64,000 bases of DNA from a virus. Made by a program: the position numbers and the translations under genes. The notes beneath the pieces are model-generated. The model was not told the origin of the DNA. It did not search any database and was given only the letters and a program-made list of their open reading frames with translations. Below are positions 18,871 through 30,300 of the stretch, in pieces. The stretch covers positions 1-64,000 of the IMG/VR virus record IMGVR_UViG_3300007535_000003. One strand, written 5' to 3'. The first letter of the stretch is position 1. Every line of letters starts with the position of its first letter.

Positions 18871-19299
18871 TTACGCAGTATCTCTTTCAGCACAGTAGAT
18901 ATAATCTACATATACATCAGAATCTGCCTCTATGCCTGTTCTAGCACTATCGCTGGAAGCAATATGAATCTCTAGATCACCGCCTGAAACAACAAATACG
19001 CCGTCTGTATCAGCCAGACCTATTTGGCCTACGGCTGTCTCTGCTACGACGTTAGACATTATAACGTTACTAGTGCCTAAAGCTTGCCCCCCAACTTTAG
19101 CATTGACAGTACCGTTCTTCATATTAGACATGTTAGTCAATGCGCCTGCTGGATAGAGTCTTATACCAGATACAATAGCTCCCTTTGGAATACTTACACC
19201 TGCACTTGCACTAAGTGTAGAAGCAGTATTATCACTAGTATTATCTGGAAAAACCCAATTTCCAAAGGCTACTCGTCTTATATTAAATGGATTAGCCAT
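18871..19299 (-). CDS. Small beta-rich head decoration-type protein
   Basis: A 142-residue Ala/Ser/Gly-rich protein made of short beta strands (GAIVSGIRLYPAGA, VFVVSGGDLEIHIA). It has the composition of a capsid decoration or head-fibre protein. It lies in the head-gene block and is bounded downstream by a hairpin, so it may be expressed at a higher level than the following glycosyltransferase. The role is inferred from context. Confidence 0.55.
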   Translation of the reverse strand: MANPFNIRRVAFGNWVFPDNTSDNTASTLSASAGVSIPKGAIVSGIRLYPAGALTNMSNMKNGTVNAKVGGQALGTSNVIMSNVVAETAVGQIGLADTDGVFVVSGGDLEIHIASSDSARTGIEADSDVYVDYIYCAERDTA

Positions 19300-19320
19300 A
19301 ATTATTATCTCTTTTTATTA

Positions 19321-20343
19321 TTAAACACTAACGTTATCAAAAGCCCTAGGTAGCGATGCCATCCAAGGATTCAACACATTCAACACTGCATCATGCCCAG
19401 ATGAAGGAGCTGTATCAGTTTGTCCTGCACCGTCAGGAATGTAAATCTCAGTAGTAAGTGACATTTCTTCTTTAAAGTCCATTGCAGTAGAAACATAAGA
19501 ATTATCATGTTCAATTACAATAGCGTCATACCACTTATCCATATTTACATTCAAATCAGGTTTATTAACAGGGAATTTCCACTGGTTAGTAATACCTTCA
19601 TAACCTTGAGCGTATTTCTCTTTATCTCGTACTAATTTAGGATTACCTACTCCTGGATGTGGATTGCTATTAACAGTAACCTCTACATCGTCAAAATTAT
19701 CTGAACTAAGGAATGCATAGAACTGCACCTGCCTATACTCATCAATAGCATCAGCACCGTCAGCAGATACATCTTTAGCTACAATAACCAGATCATCACC
19801 ACTATTACTAGCAGTAACTAACGAAGGCTTATAATTATTGATTACTTTTACAAATGCATCAGTAAGATCCCCAGTTCCAGTACCATCAGCAGTTACCCTG
19901 TAGTCCTGTACAAATTGTCCAGGATGTTCAGATACACTACTAAATACGAGACGGATTACATACTCTTCACCATCGGTAACAGTAAAACCAGATGCATCAT
20001 TAATATCTATAGTTACTTGCTTCTCTGTAGCAGAACTATCTGCATCCAATCCTTTGTAATTCTTAACGCCTTTACCTTCAATAGGATTAGACCAAATTAT
20101 CTTACGTATGCCAGTTACTGCGCTACCACTAGGATCTGTATAATCATACGTCTCGCTAGATCCCATACCGATATAAATCACACCTGAATCAGATATTGTA
20201 GAACCTGAAGCAAGTAACTGTTTATTCTTATCAGCTACAAATACTTCACCTTCCTCAAGATTCCGACTAGCAGTAGGATCTATAACGAGATCGGTTGTAC
20301 GAGCAATATCCGTACCAACTAGTACGTTGTTAACTCTTTTCAT
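19321..20343 (-). CDS. Virion protein, head or auxiliary capsid type
   Basis: A 340-residue beta-rich protein. Its N-terminus (NNVLVGTDIARTTDLV, then EGEVFVADKNKQLL) resembles virion proteins that follow the capsid gene in crAss-like and related Bacteroidota phages. It contains no enzyme motif. It lies between two structural genes with about 20-nt gaps. I take it as a capsid auxiliary or tail-tube-type protein; the exact role is open. Confidence 0.6.
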   Translation of the reverse strand: MKRVNNVLVGTDIARTTDLVIDPTASRNLEEGEVFVADKNKQLLASGSTISDSGVIYIGMGSSETYDYTDPSGSAVTGIRKIIWSNPIEGKGVKNYKGLDADSSATEKQVTIDINDASGFTVTDGEEYVIRLVFSSVSEHPGQFVQDYRVTADGTGTGDLTDAFVKVINNYKPSLVTASNSGDDLVIVAKDVSADGADAIDEYRQVQFYAFLSSDNFDDVEVTVNSNPHPGVGNPKLVRDKEKYAQGYEGITNQWKFPVNKPDLNVNMDKWYDAIVIEHDNSYVSTAMDFKEEMSLTTEIYIPDGAGQTDTAPSSGHDAVLNVLNPWMASLPRAFDNVSV

Positions 20344-20363
20344 ATTAAATTAATATTTTAATG

Positions 20364-21386
20364 TTATTCACTTTGTCTTGTTTCTATAGTATGAGTTTGA
20401 TATCTTGGGTCTTGAGCATTCTCTAACATCATATTAGCGGCTTCTTTTATTATTTCATCAAGTACTACATCAGCTAAATCAGCTGTCTTCCTTACTTCAC
20501 CACTGCCTGAAAAAGTAGTCTCAGTAGTGCCGAGAAATACATCTCCAGGATTATATGTAGTACCATCGTAAGTTATATCATTAACACTTACATCGTAGTA
20601 TATACCTTCTTCAATATCGCCGCTGTCAACTGTATCTATAGAAATATACTGGGGTATTTTTAAATACTTTATATAGTAATAGGCCACCCCATAATTGCCA
20701 TCTGTTGTAAGCATTACATCACTCTCCTCAAATAATCTCAAGGGGTGTGCACGCTTCCTGTAGAAATTATGTTCACTATAGGGATTCTCTGCCTGAAAAG
20801 CGTATGTAGCAGCAGTAGCTTCAGTTATACCTTGGCGCTTCCTAACACACTCATAAACTTCAGTATTAGCTGCAGTACTTTCACTGTAACTAGTAGAAGC
20901 AGCTTCAAAATAATCACCATTAGAATAAGCGGTACCATCATGTGTTACAGTATCTCCACTACCACTGACTTGTACTACTTTATACCAAGTACCAGTTACC
21001 AAACTAGTATTACCTACATCTGTAGGAGAATCTATTAAATAAACTATATCTACTTCTTCGCTAATACCGATCCAGTAGGAAGATGGAAGAGAAGCTTTAT
21101 ATACAGAGTTTCTATCGTAGCTATCCGAACTTCTTTCTACAGTTATTTGGGTAGCCCTTACTAGAGATCTAAGATCATCTATACGTTTTTGGCTCTGCTC
21201 AAAAGCTTCCCCCTTAACACCCGAACCACTAAACTTTCTTTTTACCTTTTCTCTTATAGCAGAGTTAATCCAATAGTCATATTCCTCAGGTTTAAACCCA
21301 ACAGAATCTAAAGAATCAGTTTTATCAATCTCAAACTTGACACCCATGTGCAAGTCCAAAACTGTATATTTCCTATTTCCTAACAT
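20364..21386 (-). CDS. Head-tail connector type virion protein
   Basis: A 340-residue protein. The N-terminal helical part (EEYDYWINSAIREKVKRKF) is like phage adaptor or ring proteins that bind under the portal. A beta-rich middle domain and a final helix follow. The start overlaps the stop of the preceding gene by 1 nt (21386), indicating coupled expression. The function is inferred from its position just after the capsid gene pair. Confidence 0.6.
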   Translation of the reverse strand: MLGNRKYTVLDLHMGVKFEIDKTDSLDSVGFKPEEYDYWINSAIREKVKRKFSGSGVKGEAFEQSQKRIDDLRSLVRATQITVERSSDSYDRNSVYKASLPSSYWIGISEEVDIVYLIDSPTDVGNTSLVTGTWYKVVQVSGSGDTVTHDGTAYSNGDYFEAASTSYSESTAANTEVYECVRKRQGITEATAATYAFQAENPYSEHNFYRKRAHPLRLFEESDVMLTTDGNYGVAYYYIKYLKIPQYISIDTVDSGDIEEGIYYDVSVNDITYDGTTYNPGDVFLGTTETTFSGSGEVRKTADLADVVLDEIIKEAANMMLENAQDPRYQTHTIETRQSE

Positions 21387-22138
21387 TATTCTTTACTGTC
21401 AATTTCGTTGACTATAATTTGTTTAATTTCTTGATTTTGCTTGTCGTCTAAGAAAGCTATTGCATCTTCTAAATCCCTACCTATAGTTTCAGTACCATAC
21501 ATGTAGTTATTTCTATTCTTCCTTATAACATTCTTAGCTATAGCTTCCTCAATTAGGAATTGAGTTTCTTTATTCTTGTTGTTGACCCAAGTATCTAAGA
21601 ACTTCTGTGGATCATTTTCAACAAATTCAAATAATTTATTTTCAGCTTGTTCGCTGCTTGTACTATCAGCTTTTATACCGTAAAGCCTTAATGCTTTCCT
21701 AATTTCAGTAGAAGACATCTTATCAAATTCTTTAAAAGCTCTACGTTTAAGTCTTGCTGTAGTATTTTCCTTTTTAGCCTCTTCATCTCTATCTATAAGT
21801 ACATAATCTGCTGTAGCTTTACTCTGAGAAAGACCATCTTTAACTCTCCTATGATTCTTAAGAAATAAATATTTCAGTTCATCCATAGGACTATTTAAGT
21901 TCAATATGATAGGATCAGCCCCTACCCTTATAAAAAATGTATCCCAAAACTCAGAGTCTGGATGTAAGTCTTTCCTTACTTCTTTACTTAGTCTTTTTTC
22001 AGCTTCTTTACTCAGACCAGTATATCTTGAACCATCCCTTTTCAAGTACGGAGCAAGATCTTCATGGCAGTTTTTGTACCTTATAATATTAGCCCAAGGC
22101 TTTGCTTGTAGCGGTTCTAGTGTAATAGTTCTTTCCAT
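21386..22138 (-). CDS. Conserved head-region protein of unknown function
   Basis: A 250-residue charged, helical protein directly after the capsid gene. It includes a segment with a SAP- or HeH-like feel (MSSTEIRKALRLYGIKADS, residues 139-157). Proteins of this size at this place are frequent in crAss-like phages, but I cannot assign a role. Possible roles are head completion or DNA packaging. Confidence 0.55.
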   Translation of the reverse strand: MERTITLEPLQAKPWANIIRYKNCHEDLAPYLKRDGSRYTGLSKEAEKRLSKEVRKDLHPDSEFWDTFFIRVGADPIILNLNSPMDELKYLFLKNHRRVKDGLSQSKATADYVLIDRDEEAKKENTTARLKRRAFKEFDKMSSTEIRKALRLYGIKADSTSSEQAENKLFEFVENDPQKFLDTWVNNKNKETQFLIEEAIAKNVIRKNRNNYMYGTETIGRDLEDAIAFLDDKQNQEIKQIIVNEIDSKE

Positions 22139-22169
22139 CTGTATTAATTTTTTTGTATTAAAAGACTTA

Positions 22170-22195
22170 AAGGGTAGAGCTAAACCCTACCCTAA
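22170..22195 (-). terminator. Hairpin terminator after the capsid gene
   Basis: AGGGTAG and CTACCCT (7 bp, 9-nt loop) lie just downstream of the capsid gene on the minus strand and are followed in that direction by T-rich sequence. This suits partial termination or mRNA stabilisation to keep capsid expression high. Confidence 0.55.
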
Positions 22196-22210
22196 GCCTA
22201 TTAGATTTTA

Positions 22211-23671
22211 TTATTCTGCATCAAGTATTAACTCACCAGAGCTTGTAGGATCTTTCAACATAAGACCTTGTTCTGCTAAAAAGTTAACCGTATAACCATC
22301 TTTGCCATTAGCTCTAAAAGTACTAATAGATTTGGCATGGCCAGAACCAGGTGCAACTGCACCAGATACGTGCCACATAACCATCTCTCTATCTTTCCTT
22401 ACTACCTTAACGAGATTAGGTTCGCCATCCCTAGAACCAATATCGAGGAATGTCATCCTATAAGACTCAAGAGGCTTACCTGAGACAGGATGAAGTTTAC
22501 GATTATAAGTTGTATTATCATATAAAGGCATATGCTTAAGTGTGAGCACAATACCATTAAGCATCTTATAAGTGGTAAATTGCCCACCAAGTGTAAGATT
22601 CTGACCCGAACCAGTTACAAATTTGGTATCTACCAGAGTATAGCTAGATGCTTTCTCTTTGAGCACCCTATCAAACTCTTTCATACCCATTTCACCAGTC
22701 AAGGCTACAAACCTACGCTCGTTTGTACCTAGTATATTATACGACAGATCAAACAAGAAATCTTCTAGTAAATCTGCTGTAAGTGTAGTATAATACCTTC
22801 TATTTGCGGGAGAAATTTGTTGCAATAGCCCTGCGCCTGTAAATACAGGACGACCACTGGTACCTTTCAACGAAGTAGTACCATTTTTATCTTGATTAGA
22901 TTCAGAATAGACCATCCAACGGTCAATAGTTTCATACCACTGACGAAGAGCTACCCACTCCTGATAATCTGACCACAGATAAGAAGTCTTATTAGACTGT
23001 GGATCTTTCATTGCAATTACCATAACAGAACTATAGGCACTTCCGGTAATATCGTAACGGAGCCTAAGAGTATTAAGGTGATTGCGCAGTTTAAAGGGAG
23101 TTTGATAATTAACGATATCAGCCTCGTCACTTCCCTCTTCATAAGCTGATCCTTCTCTACTAACTTTACGTCCAGCAGTAAGCATCGTTGGGTCAATGTA
23201 GTCATTAGACTGACCTACTACCTGTACAGTATATACCCAGTCAGTACCATCTTGGTAAGGCTCGCCCATTACACGAGCTTTAAATTGCCTATCATCAAAA
23301 GCCAAAATAGCTCCAGGTCCAAACCACTTCTCGGCTAACCAGAGTTTTACAGGAGTACCATCAATACCTGGTGTATCTGAAGAACTAATAGAACTACCTT
23401 GATACTTAGCATCTTTAATAGTAATAGCTCTATCTTGTTCAATAGCCACCGGCCATTCGTACTCTCTGTTTTGGATTGTGATAGTCTTACCCATACCACT
23501 GGTTAAAAAGTCAATGGTATTAGTTTCGTACCTTCCAAATATATAAGACAGGACGTTAGATACTTGGTGAGGTTCAGTCATCAATGCATTTGACAACATA
23601 TTTTCATCTGTCAACCCTGAGAAAAATTTAGTCTTGTAAAGTTGTAGATCATTTAAAACAGTAACGTCCAT
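22211..23671 (-). CDS. Major capsid protein
   Basis: A 486-residue protein. Its N-terminus (LQLYKTKFFSGLTDENML) and segments such as ALTGEMGMKEFDRVLKEKA and LDIGSRDGEPN match my memory of crAss-like major capsid proteins, which have the HK97 fold. It follows the acidic scaffold-like gene and the portal, the canonical order. It builds the icosahedral head. Codon use appears biased to common codons and a hairpin follows the gene, both in keeping with high expression. Confidence 0.85.
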   Translation of the reverse strand: MDVTVLNDLQLYKTKFFSGLTDENMLSNALMTEPHQVSNVLSYIFGRYETNTIDFLTSGMGKTITIQNREYEWPVAIEQDRAITIKDAKYQGSSISSSDTPGIDGTPVKLWLAEKWFGPGAILAFDDRQFKARVMGEPYQDGTDWVYTVQVVGQSNDYIDPTMLTAGRKVSREGSAYEEGSDEADIVNYQTPFKLRNHLNTLRLRYDITGSAYSSVMVIAMKDPQSNKTSYLWSDYQEWVALRQWYETIDRWMVYSESNQDKNGTTSLKGTSGRPVFTGAGLLQQISPANRRYYTTLTADLLEDFLFDLSYNILGTNERRFVALTGEMGMKEFDRVLKEKASSYTLVDTKFVTGSGQNLTLGGQFTTYKMLNGIVLTLKHMPLYDNTTYNRKLHPVSGKPLESYRMTFLDIGSRDGEPNLVKVVRKDREMVMWHVSGAVAPGSGHAKSISTFRANGKDGYTVNFLAEQGLMLKDPTSSGELILDAE

Positions 23672-23703
23672 TTCAATTTATTATTTAATTTATACTTTAT
23701 TTC

Positions 23704-24960
23704 TTAACCTTCGGACAAGATTTTAGATAACCTTCTTACCGTATCTAAGGATGAATTTTTGCCTCCAGAAACTCCTGAATTACCTGAGGATTGTCCTTTA
23801 GATCTTTTATTCTTACCTTTGCTTAACTTATTCTTAAGATTCTTAGTAGCATCGGTATTTGCTTTTCTTTGCAAATATTTAACTATATCATCCCCTTGCA
23901 TTGTAAAGAAAGCAGATTCTATCAAACTGTTATAAGACTTAGAATAATCTCTTTGATAGCCTGTCATTCCTTCCTTGTCCACCTCAAATAGGTAAGATTT
24001 CAAATCTTCCTTTTGTTTCTTTGTTAGAGGAATGCCTTTGACAGTATTCATACTATCTATAGTCCCCTTTACGTCCTCTATTACTTTTTGTTGCTGCTGT
24101 TCTTGCTCCTTACGTCGATTTTCCTGCTCTTTTAATAGCTTGTCCGTTTCCTTCTCGTCATACTTTTTCAATAACTCCTGAGACTCTGTAGCCTCCTCAG
24201 AAAGTACACCAGTATCTTCGTATCTTTCTATCTTATTATTTATACTATCTTCAGATAAACCTAACCTGCTTAATTGCTCCCGTATTACTTTCTTTTGAGT
24301 TTCAGTATCCCCTTCCAAGTCCACTTCACTAAGATTAGTATCTTTACTATATGCATCTAAATAGTCTTCTAACTTACCACCGTTAGCCACATAATCATTC
24401 ATCTTCTGTACATCTTCATTAGCAAAATTAGGCTGTGAACTCTGGTCTACTAGGTTATTCATAAAATCTACAAGACCTGATATAGACTTAGGCTTATCTT
24501 TATCTTCATAATCCCAACCAAGCTCTTGAGCAAATAGGTCAAAGAAAGAATCTACTATTTCTTCTTCATCTGACTCACTATCCTCTGGAGAGCCATCGCC
24601 CTCTTCAGATTCTTCAGATGATTCTTCCTCTGAAGTTTCTTCTGCGGACTGTTCCTCCTCAGATTCCTCAGCCTCCTCTTCTCCCTTTTGGCTTGAAGCC
24701 TCTGAGCTTTCTTCAGTTGTTTCTTCCTGTTCCTCTTCTGACGGTTCACCTGTTTCATTTTCATCCTCATTTTCTACATTATATTCCTCAGGTTGAGGCG
24801 GAGCCACCCCGCCTGTAGGTTCAGTTATAGTGGTAGTGGGGGAAGAAATTGAGCTTCCAGTATCGCCTAGTCCGAATACCTGCTTAAAGCCGTCCAGGAA
24901 GTCGCCTTTATCCCCATAATCCTTATAATTCAAATTACTTGTATCCTGTAACTCTTCCAT
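23704..24960 (-). CDS. Acidic scaffold-like protein
   Basis: A 418-residue protein. Residues about 60-135 are an extremely acidic Glu/Ser repeat region, the centre is helical, the coiled-coil stretch near residue 280 is Gln-rich, and the C-terminus is basic and Ser/Gly-rich. A highly charged protein between portal and capsid is typical of an assembly scaffold, with the basic tail contacting the capsid shell. The family cannot be named from sequence alone. Confidence 0.65.
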   Translation of the reverse strand: MEELQDTSNLNYKDYGDKGDFLDGFKQVFGLGDTGSSISSPTTTITEPTGGVAPPQPEEYNVENEDENETGEPSEEEQEETTEESSEASSQKGEEEAEESEEEQSAEETSEEESSEESEEGDGSPEDSESDEEEIVDSFFDLFAQELGWDYEDKDKPKSISGLVDFMNNLVDQSSQPNFANEDVQKMNDYVANGGKLEDYLDAYSKDTNLSEVDLEGDTETQKKVIREQLSRLGLSEDSINNKIERYEDTGVLSEEATESQELLKKYDEKETDKLLKEQENRRKEQEQQQQKVIEDVKGTIDSMNTVKGIPLTKKQKEDLKSYLFEVDKEGMTGYQRDYSKSYNSLIESAFFTMQGDDIVKYLQRKANTDATKNLKNKLSKGKNKRSKGQSSGNSGVSGGKNSSLDTVRRLSKILSEG

Positions 24961-24971
24961 CTCTAAAATAT

Positions 24972-27320
24972 TTAACTATTATTACTTTGATTATTCTTCA
25001 TTTGCTTAGCTTTCAGCTCTAGCTCCTTTCCCTTAAGTTCTTCTTGTACTCTATTCTGCCTTTTCTCCTCTTCTAGCTTCTCTTGTTTCATCCTAGCTTC
25101 TTGAGCTTTCAATTCTGACTGTTGCATATCTAATTCAGACTTATAACCAGAATCAGATTGTTTATCCTCAGATCCAATAAGAGCTACTTCAATATCGGTT
25201 CTAGCCTTCCTTATAGAATCTTCTTCTTTAATCCTATCCTCGTTATACTTTTGCTTAAGTTCCATCTGAATCTTCCTAAGTTCAGCTTGTTGCTCATTCC
25301 CCTGACTTTGTTCACTAGCCTTTTGTCTAGCAGAATCTATATCCTTCAATTTATTATTAATCTCTGGTATGCTGTTAGACTTAAGCATCTCTGCAACTTC
25401 AGATAGACTAGCTCCTTGGCTAAGTGCGGACTCCGCAAGATTGTGCATAACTTGTACTTTCCTATGCTCCTCAGTAGAATTACTTACAAATACATCAAAG
25501 TCAGCGTATTGGAAATCTTCAGTAATATTAATAAATGATCTTTTCATATCATCCATAATAAACTGCAGTTTCTTCTTATCACTATCAGCCCAAGCTACCT
25601 TAGCAGTATTAAGTACAGCAGTATATAACCTTCGTTTTATATCGTTATGTCTCCAGAACAAAGGTTCTGTAATATGTGAAGATTGAACCACAGATCTTTC
25701 AACATTGCCTACTAACTCTCGTTGAGATATAGAACCCTGTCTTTGTTTAGATATACCTGATAACTCACTTACCATCTGTTCAATCTTATCTAGTAACTGT
25801 ATATACTCGCTTATTACTTTTGACATAGTTAAATCTACGCTAGACATTTGATTAAAAGCAGCAGCTTGGCCGCCTTCTCTGCCTGGTATATCCCACCCCT
25901 CTTCATAGGGATTTATAAAGTTTACACCAAAAGAACTAAGGTAGTGAAGCCAACTTTGTATATCTAAGCCCTGACTTTTAGGTATTTGAGTTATATCCAT
26001 ATTCAGTATTCTACCCTTATTCTGAGCCATAGCTAATTCAAGTCTATACCAAATAATAATATACATGTACTGTAGGGGCTTCATAATATCAACTAATGAA
26101 GTTGACTCTGAGTTATCATCACTATATACGGAACCGATATAAGGTAGCTTGTTGGAACTAGGTTCATCTATTGAAAATTCTTGGTTAGGTATAGGTTCAA
26201 TACCAACATAGATATCATTGCCTATTTTATATCCTTCCCATACTTCAGTAACCCATTCCCACTTTATTTCAGCACCTTTCTGTTTCTCTTCTTCACTAAC
26301 CTTATAGGTTTCATCTACTGTCTCTTCAATCTCTTCACCAGTCTCATCATCTATATAAGTCAGGAACCCTATTTTCTTAAACGACTTCCATACTACATGA
26401 TAAACATCTATATTATTAATACCAGAGTCCCCTAAATCTTTAGGATTATCAGCTAAATTAGTTCTATAAACAACTTTATTATAGTTAACATCACTAGCTT
26501 TACCTGTAGCAGGTTGTCCACCAGACAGCTCTATAAGCCTGTCTAAATAATCACTTTCTTTAAGCAAATCATAAAACCTATCATATATAGCTGCTGGAGA
26601 CATTGACATATGCCTTATAGCATAATCACCATCTTCTATTCTATATATATCAGGGCTTTTATCATAATAAAACCCTACAGGATTAACACGTTCAGCTATA
26701 GGCTCCCCGTTTATTATACCGTTATAATAAATCTCTATACCAGCTATAATACCATCCTTGAGACCCTTTAAAGTTTCATCAGTTAAATTCAATTTGGACT
26801 TTAAATATTGAAGAGTACCATAAGCAGTCATTTCAGCTATATCGCTAAAATCTTGTTCTATATAATCTTGAATATTATCAGGGGTTATAGATTCTACAGA
26901 ATCTTCCCCTCCACCAGACTGTAACTTTCCAATTACTGATTGAAATAACATTTCCTTAGCAGCTTCCTCTGCTGCAGAACTACTATCTCTATTAGTCTGA
27001 ATAACTTTAAATGTATCAGGTCTCTTAGAAGCTTCACCTATAAGTAAGTCAACTTTAGGCTTAACTATATTATAATTTTGGGGAGAAGCTGGAAATCCTT
27101 CCTCAGTCTTATAAGGATCGATAACGTATTCTATATCTTTTTCGTGGAATTTACTATTATACAAATCGTACTTTATCTTCAATTCCATATCATCTGAGCC
27201 ATCTATAGCAGCTACCCCTACCCAATAATCTAAATTGGATTCTTTCCACTCTTTATCCTTTTGACTAAGTGGTAATTTTTGTATAGGTAGTACTGACCCA
27301 CTGTTGTTATGTGTAGCCAT
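24972..27320 (-). CDS. Portal protein
   Basis: A 782-residue protein between the terminase and scaffold genes. The segment VGVAAIDGSDDMELKIKYDL near residue 33, the central helices (MKPLQYMYIIIWYRLELAMAQNKG, in part) and the 'SGISKQRQGSISQRELVGN' block are the kind of conserved pieces seen in crAss-like portals. The last 140 residues form a long charged coiled-coil tail. The portal is the dodecameric ring through which DNA enters and leaves the head. Confidence 0.85.
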   Translation of the reverse strand: MATHNNSGSVLPIQKLPLSQKDKEWKESNLDYWVGVAAIDGSDDMELKIKYDLYNSKFHEKDIEYVIDPYKTEEGFPASPQNYNIVKPKVDLLIGEASKRPDTFKVIQTNRDSSSAAEEAAKEMLFQSVIGKLQSGGGEDSVESITPDNIQDYIEQDFSDIAEMTAYGTLQYLKSKLNLTDETLKGLKDGIIAGIEIYYNGIINGEPIAERVNPVGFYYDKSPDIYRIEDGDYAIRHMSMSPAAIYDRFYDLLKESDYLDRLIELSGGQPATGKASDVNYNKVVYRTNLADNPKDLGDSGINNIDVYHVVWKSFKKIGFLTYIDDETGEEIEETVDETYKVSEEEKQKGAEIKWEWVTEVWEGYKIGNDIYVGIEPIPNQEFSIDEPSSNKLPYIGSVYSDDNSESTSLVDIMKPLQYMYIIIWYRLELAMAQNKGRILNMDITQIPKSQGLDIQSWLHYLSSFGVNFINPYEEGWDIPGREGGQAAAFNQMSSVDLTMSKVISEYIQLLDKIEQMVSELSGISKQRQGSISQRELVGNVERSVVQSSHITEPLFWRHNDIKRRLYTAVLNTAKVAWADSDKKKLQFIMDDMKRSFINITEDFQYADFDVFVSNSTEEHRKVQVMHNLAESALSQGASLSEVAEMLKSNSIPEINNKLKDIDSARQKASEQSQGNEQQAELRKIQMELKQKYNEDRIKEEDSIRKARTDIEVALIGSEDKQSDSGYKSELDMQQSELKAQEARMKQEKLEEEKRQNRVQEELKGKELELKAKQMKNNQSNNS

Positions 27321-27324
27321 ATTT

Positions 27325-30300
27325 TTATCTTAACCGGTTAAAATTATATTTTCTATCTTCAGTGAAAAACCTAGTTTGAAAGAACTTATCAATAGTTTTC
27401 TCACTCCTTTTCTTATCCTTAACATGTACATTATGTAATTCTTTTTTATACAACATTACCATCATTAATGAAATTACTCGGTCAAAGTTGCCCTTATCGT
27501 TATAAGATATTAACTCATCTAACAATGGTAATGAGAATATTTTCTCCAAATTCTTATGGCCTGGTGAATATTCTTCATTAAGCCAATCTCGTATTTCTCG
27601 TTCAGCCCAATCTTTTATACCTTTAGTCATATGAATACCCTTCTTACGTTGTACCTTAGATACTTGCACAATGTCATGTATAATATCAGGCTGATTAGCT
27701 AACATATAATCAACACCCTTATTAGCAAAATAAGCGTACATACCTTTACGCTCATTCTCGTATAAAGCCCTTGCATTATAGTATTTAAGTAGCCTGTAGA
27801 CATTTTCATAATACTCATTAGCCGTATCTGGTCTACCTGTATATTCAGCTACTATTATATCATAGTACTGTTCAAATGACTGAAATCTTTTATATATAAT
27901 AGTGCTCCCTAAAGAAGAAGTACCAGAATCATCATGGTCATAAGGGTCAATACCAGCTATATATAGACCATACGGAGGATCTTCAACAGGATGCTCCCAT
28001 ATAACTATAGCCCCTTCTTTGCTATCATTTTTATCTAAAGGAAACTTCTCTATATCTTTAGCTCCAGATAGCTGGTTCCACCTTAGTCTACCAGCCCCAT
28101 CATACTCAAGACTACCCACCTGTTTATAGTTTTTCAGCTTCTTATCCCCCATTATCCTAGCTTTCTGTGCCTGTAGTTCTTTCTTAGGGAATATATTACC
28201 AGTCAACTGTAAGGTAGCTTCTCTAGGCGTATTTGGGTGTTCCGCAATATACCTATCTACAGAATTCTTATCACCAGAATGCTCTTCTACCTCCTTACGT
28301 TGCCTATTAGATTCTTCTATAGCTTCATCTATTGAGGAATTACCATCCTCATTCATAAAGCCTTGCATATTCATATAGTTAGGTACAAAAAAGCCACATG
28401 CTGTTTCATAAGCACCATCATCCCATACATTCCTTATAGGTAGAACATTATAAGCCCTAGGTTTATAAAACAACTCTTTTAAGCTAGAATAGTCTGCCTC
28501 TTCTGTATTATGCGTAATTACACCATTACCTAAATAAGTATTAGTATTTGAAGCTGTTAAATTATAAACAGGATTAATACCAGTATGTTTAATAGATATA
28601 ACTTTCTCATGCCTTAGTCCATTATATTTTCTTTGGGGTTTTTTGTCTTTATTATAATCCCAAATATTATTTAATTTTTCTTGCTTATTTTTTATAAGTA
28701 AATTAAAATTTTCAACAAACAAAGTTAAACTTCTACAATCACTGATATTAAATTCATGCCAAGCATTGACATCTTTTGGATTATTATCTCTAGGTTGCCT
28801 GGTTCTTAATTTACCATGTATGCCAAATTTTTGTAATATTAGTTGTAACTCTTTTAATATCTCTAAATTATTTTGGCTCAAACTTATTTCAGATAAATAT
28901 TTACCTTTTCTTTTATTATTTACTCTAAAACTTATATACCCATCAGCATCATACAATCCAGCAACAAACTCTGAAATAGATTTTTTATTCCATTTATGTA
29001 CATCTTTTGGCAATCTTTTATCAGATTTAGTTTGTCCAAATATACCATGATATCTAAGAGTATCATTAAAGTTTAATATACCAGCTTCTTTATATATTCT
29101 CTTATCTTTATTTTCCCTCTCTAAATATACAGCATTGGAATAATTATCATCTATATAATCCCAAAGCTCTTTGTCACAATTAGCAAATTTAGGAGTACTA
29201 TTACCATAAGTACCATCCCCTACTAGCATGCCTAATAGTCTAGCGTCTTCTACCTCTTTATCGCCAAATATTGGTAATTTGTCTATAACTGATATTAAAT
29301 CACCTTCAGCTATATTACCAGCTTCTTTCCAGTCATGTCCTATTATTCTTCTATTCTGCCTTTTGTGATATTTATTCCATCCTTTATCTTTAAATATTGG
29401 AGAATAAATAGGATGATCCGTACTGCACTCTATTGTTCTACCAGAATCAGTAGTTAATTTAATAGTTTCTTTTTCAGTATATGGTTGTTGATAAGCTATA
29501 TCTTCTTTACTATAATTACCAGACATTTCATCAAAACCAATTATACCTTCATTTTTAACTAAATCTTCTATATTTATTAATTCACCTTTATTATTAAATA
29601 CTTTGTTCCCAGCTGTTAAACAACCTCCCGTACCAAAAGAAATCATTGTACCAAAAGCCACACCATCCTGTTCTACCGAAGGTTGAGCTATCTGCCACGA
29701 TTGAAGCAAATTTGGAAATTTACCTGATTCTTCCCAGACAATTAGTTTAGCTGCTTTACCTCTAGCTTTTTGAGGATCATTCTTTAGAGTAACACCTATA
29801 ATTTCAGATTTATATCCCTTCTCTATTTTACTGCCTCCCTTAGTAGTATAGAAAGAAGCCCTTCTATGCATATTGGTGTCTATTGCTTGTCTCTTCTTAG
29901 TCCAAGCTGTATTATCATCTATCCAACTCATCATATCCCAAGCCTTGGACAGTACACCATCTTTCGTTAAAAATTCCTTTTCTGAGGCTATAGCATAAGA
30001 TATCGATTCGGGTATAAGGAAGAAATTTCTATTCAACATTGCAGCAACTTTATACGAATAACCTGACCTACGCTTTTTAAGCACAGCCATATGACTACCC
30101 CTATTTTCTGCTTCTTCTACTGCGTCAAAATACTCCTTATCATAGTCCCAGAAATTTGGAAATCCCCTGTCCCTAGTAGGTATAACCTTAGTACCACCAC
30201 TACCATCAGGAACTTCTTTCTCAACTACTTTCATTATGGGGCAATAATTTAAATAAAAATAGTGATAGCCTGTAATACTATCACCATCTTCAGCAGTAAA

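Noticed and set aside
24555-24770. A basic 71-residue protein opposite in frame within the scaffold-like gene
   Set aside because: It is a frame shadow of the Glu/Ser-rich repeat region, which yields Arg/Lys-rich translations in another frame.
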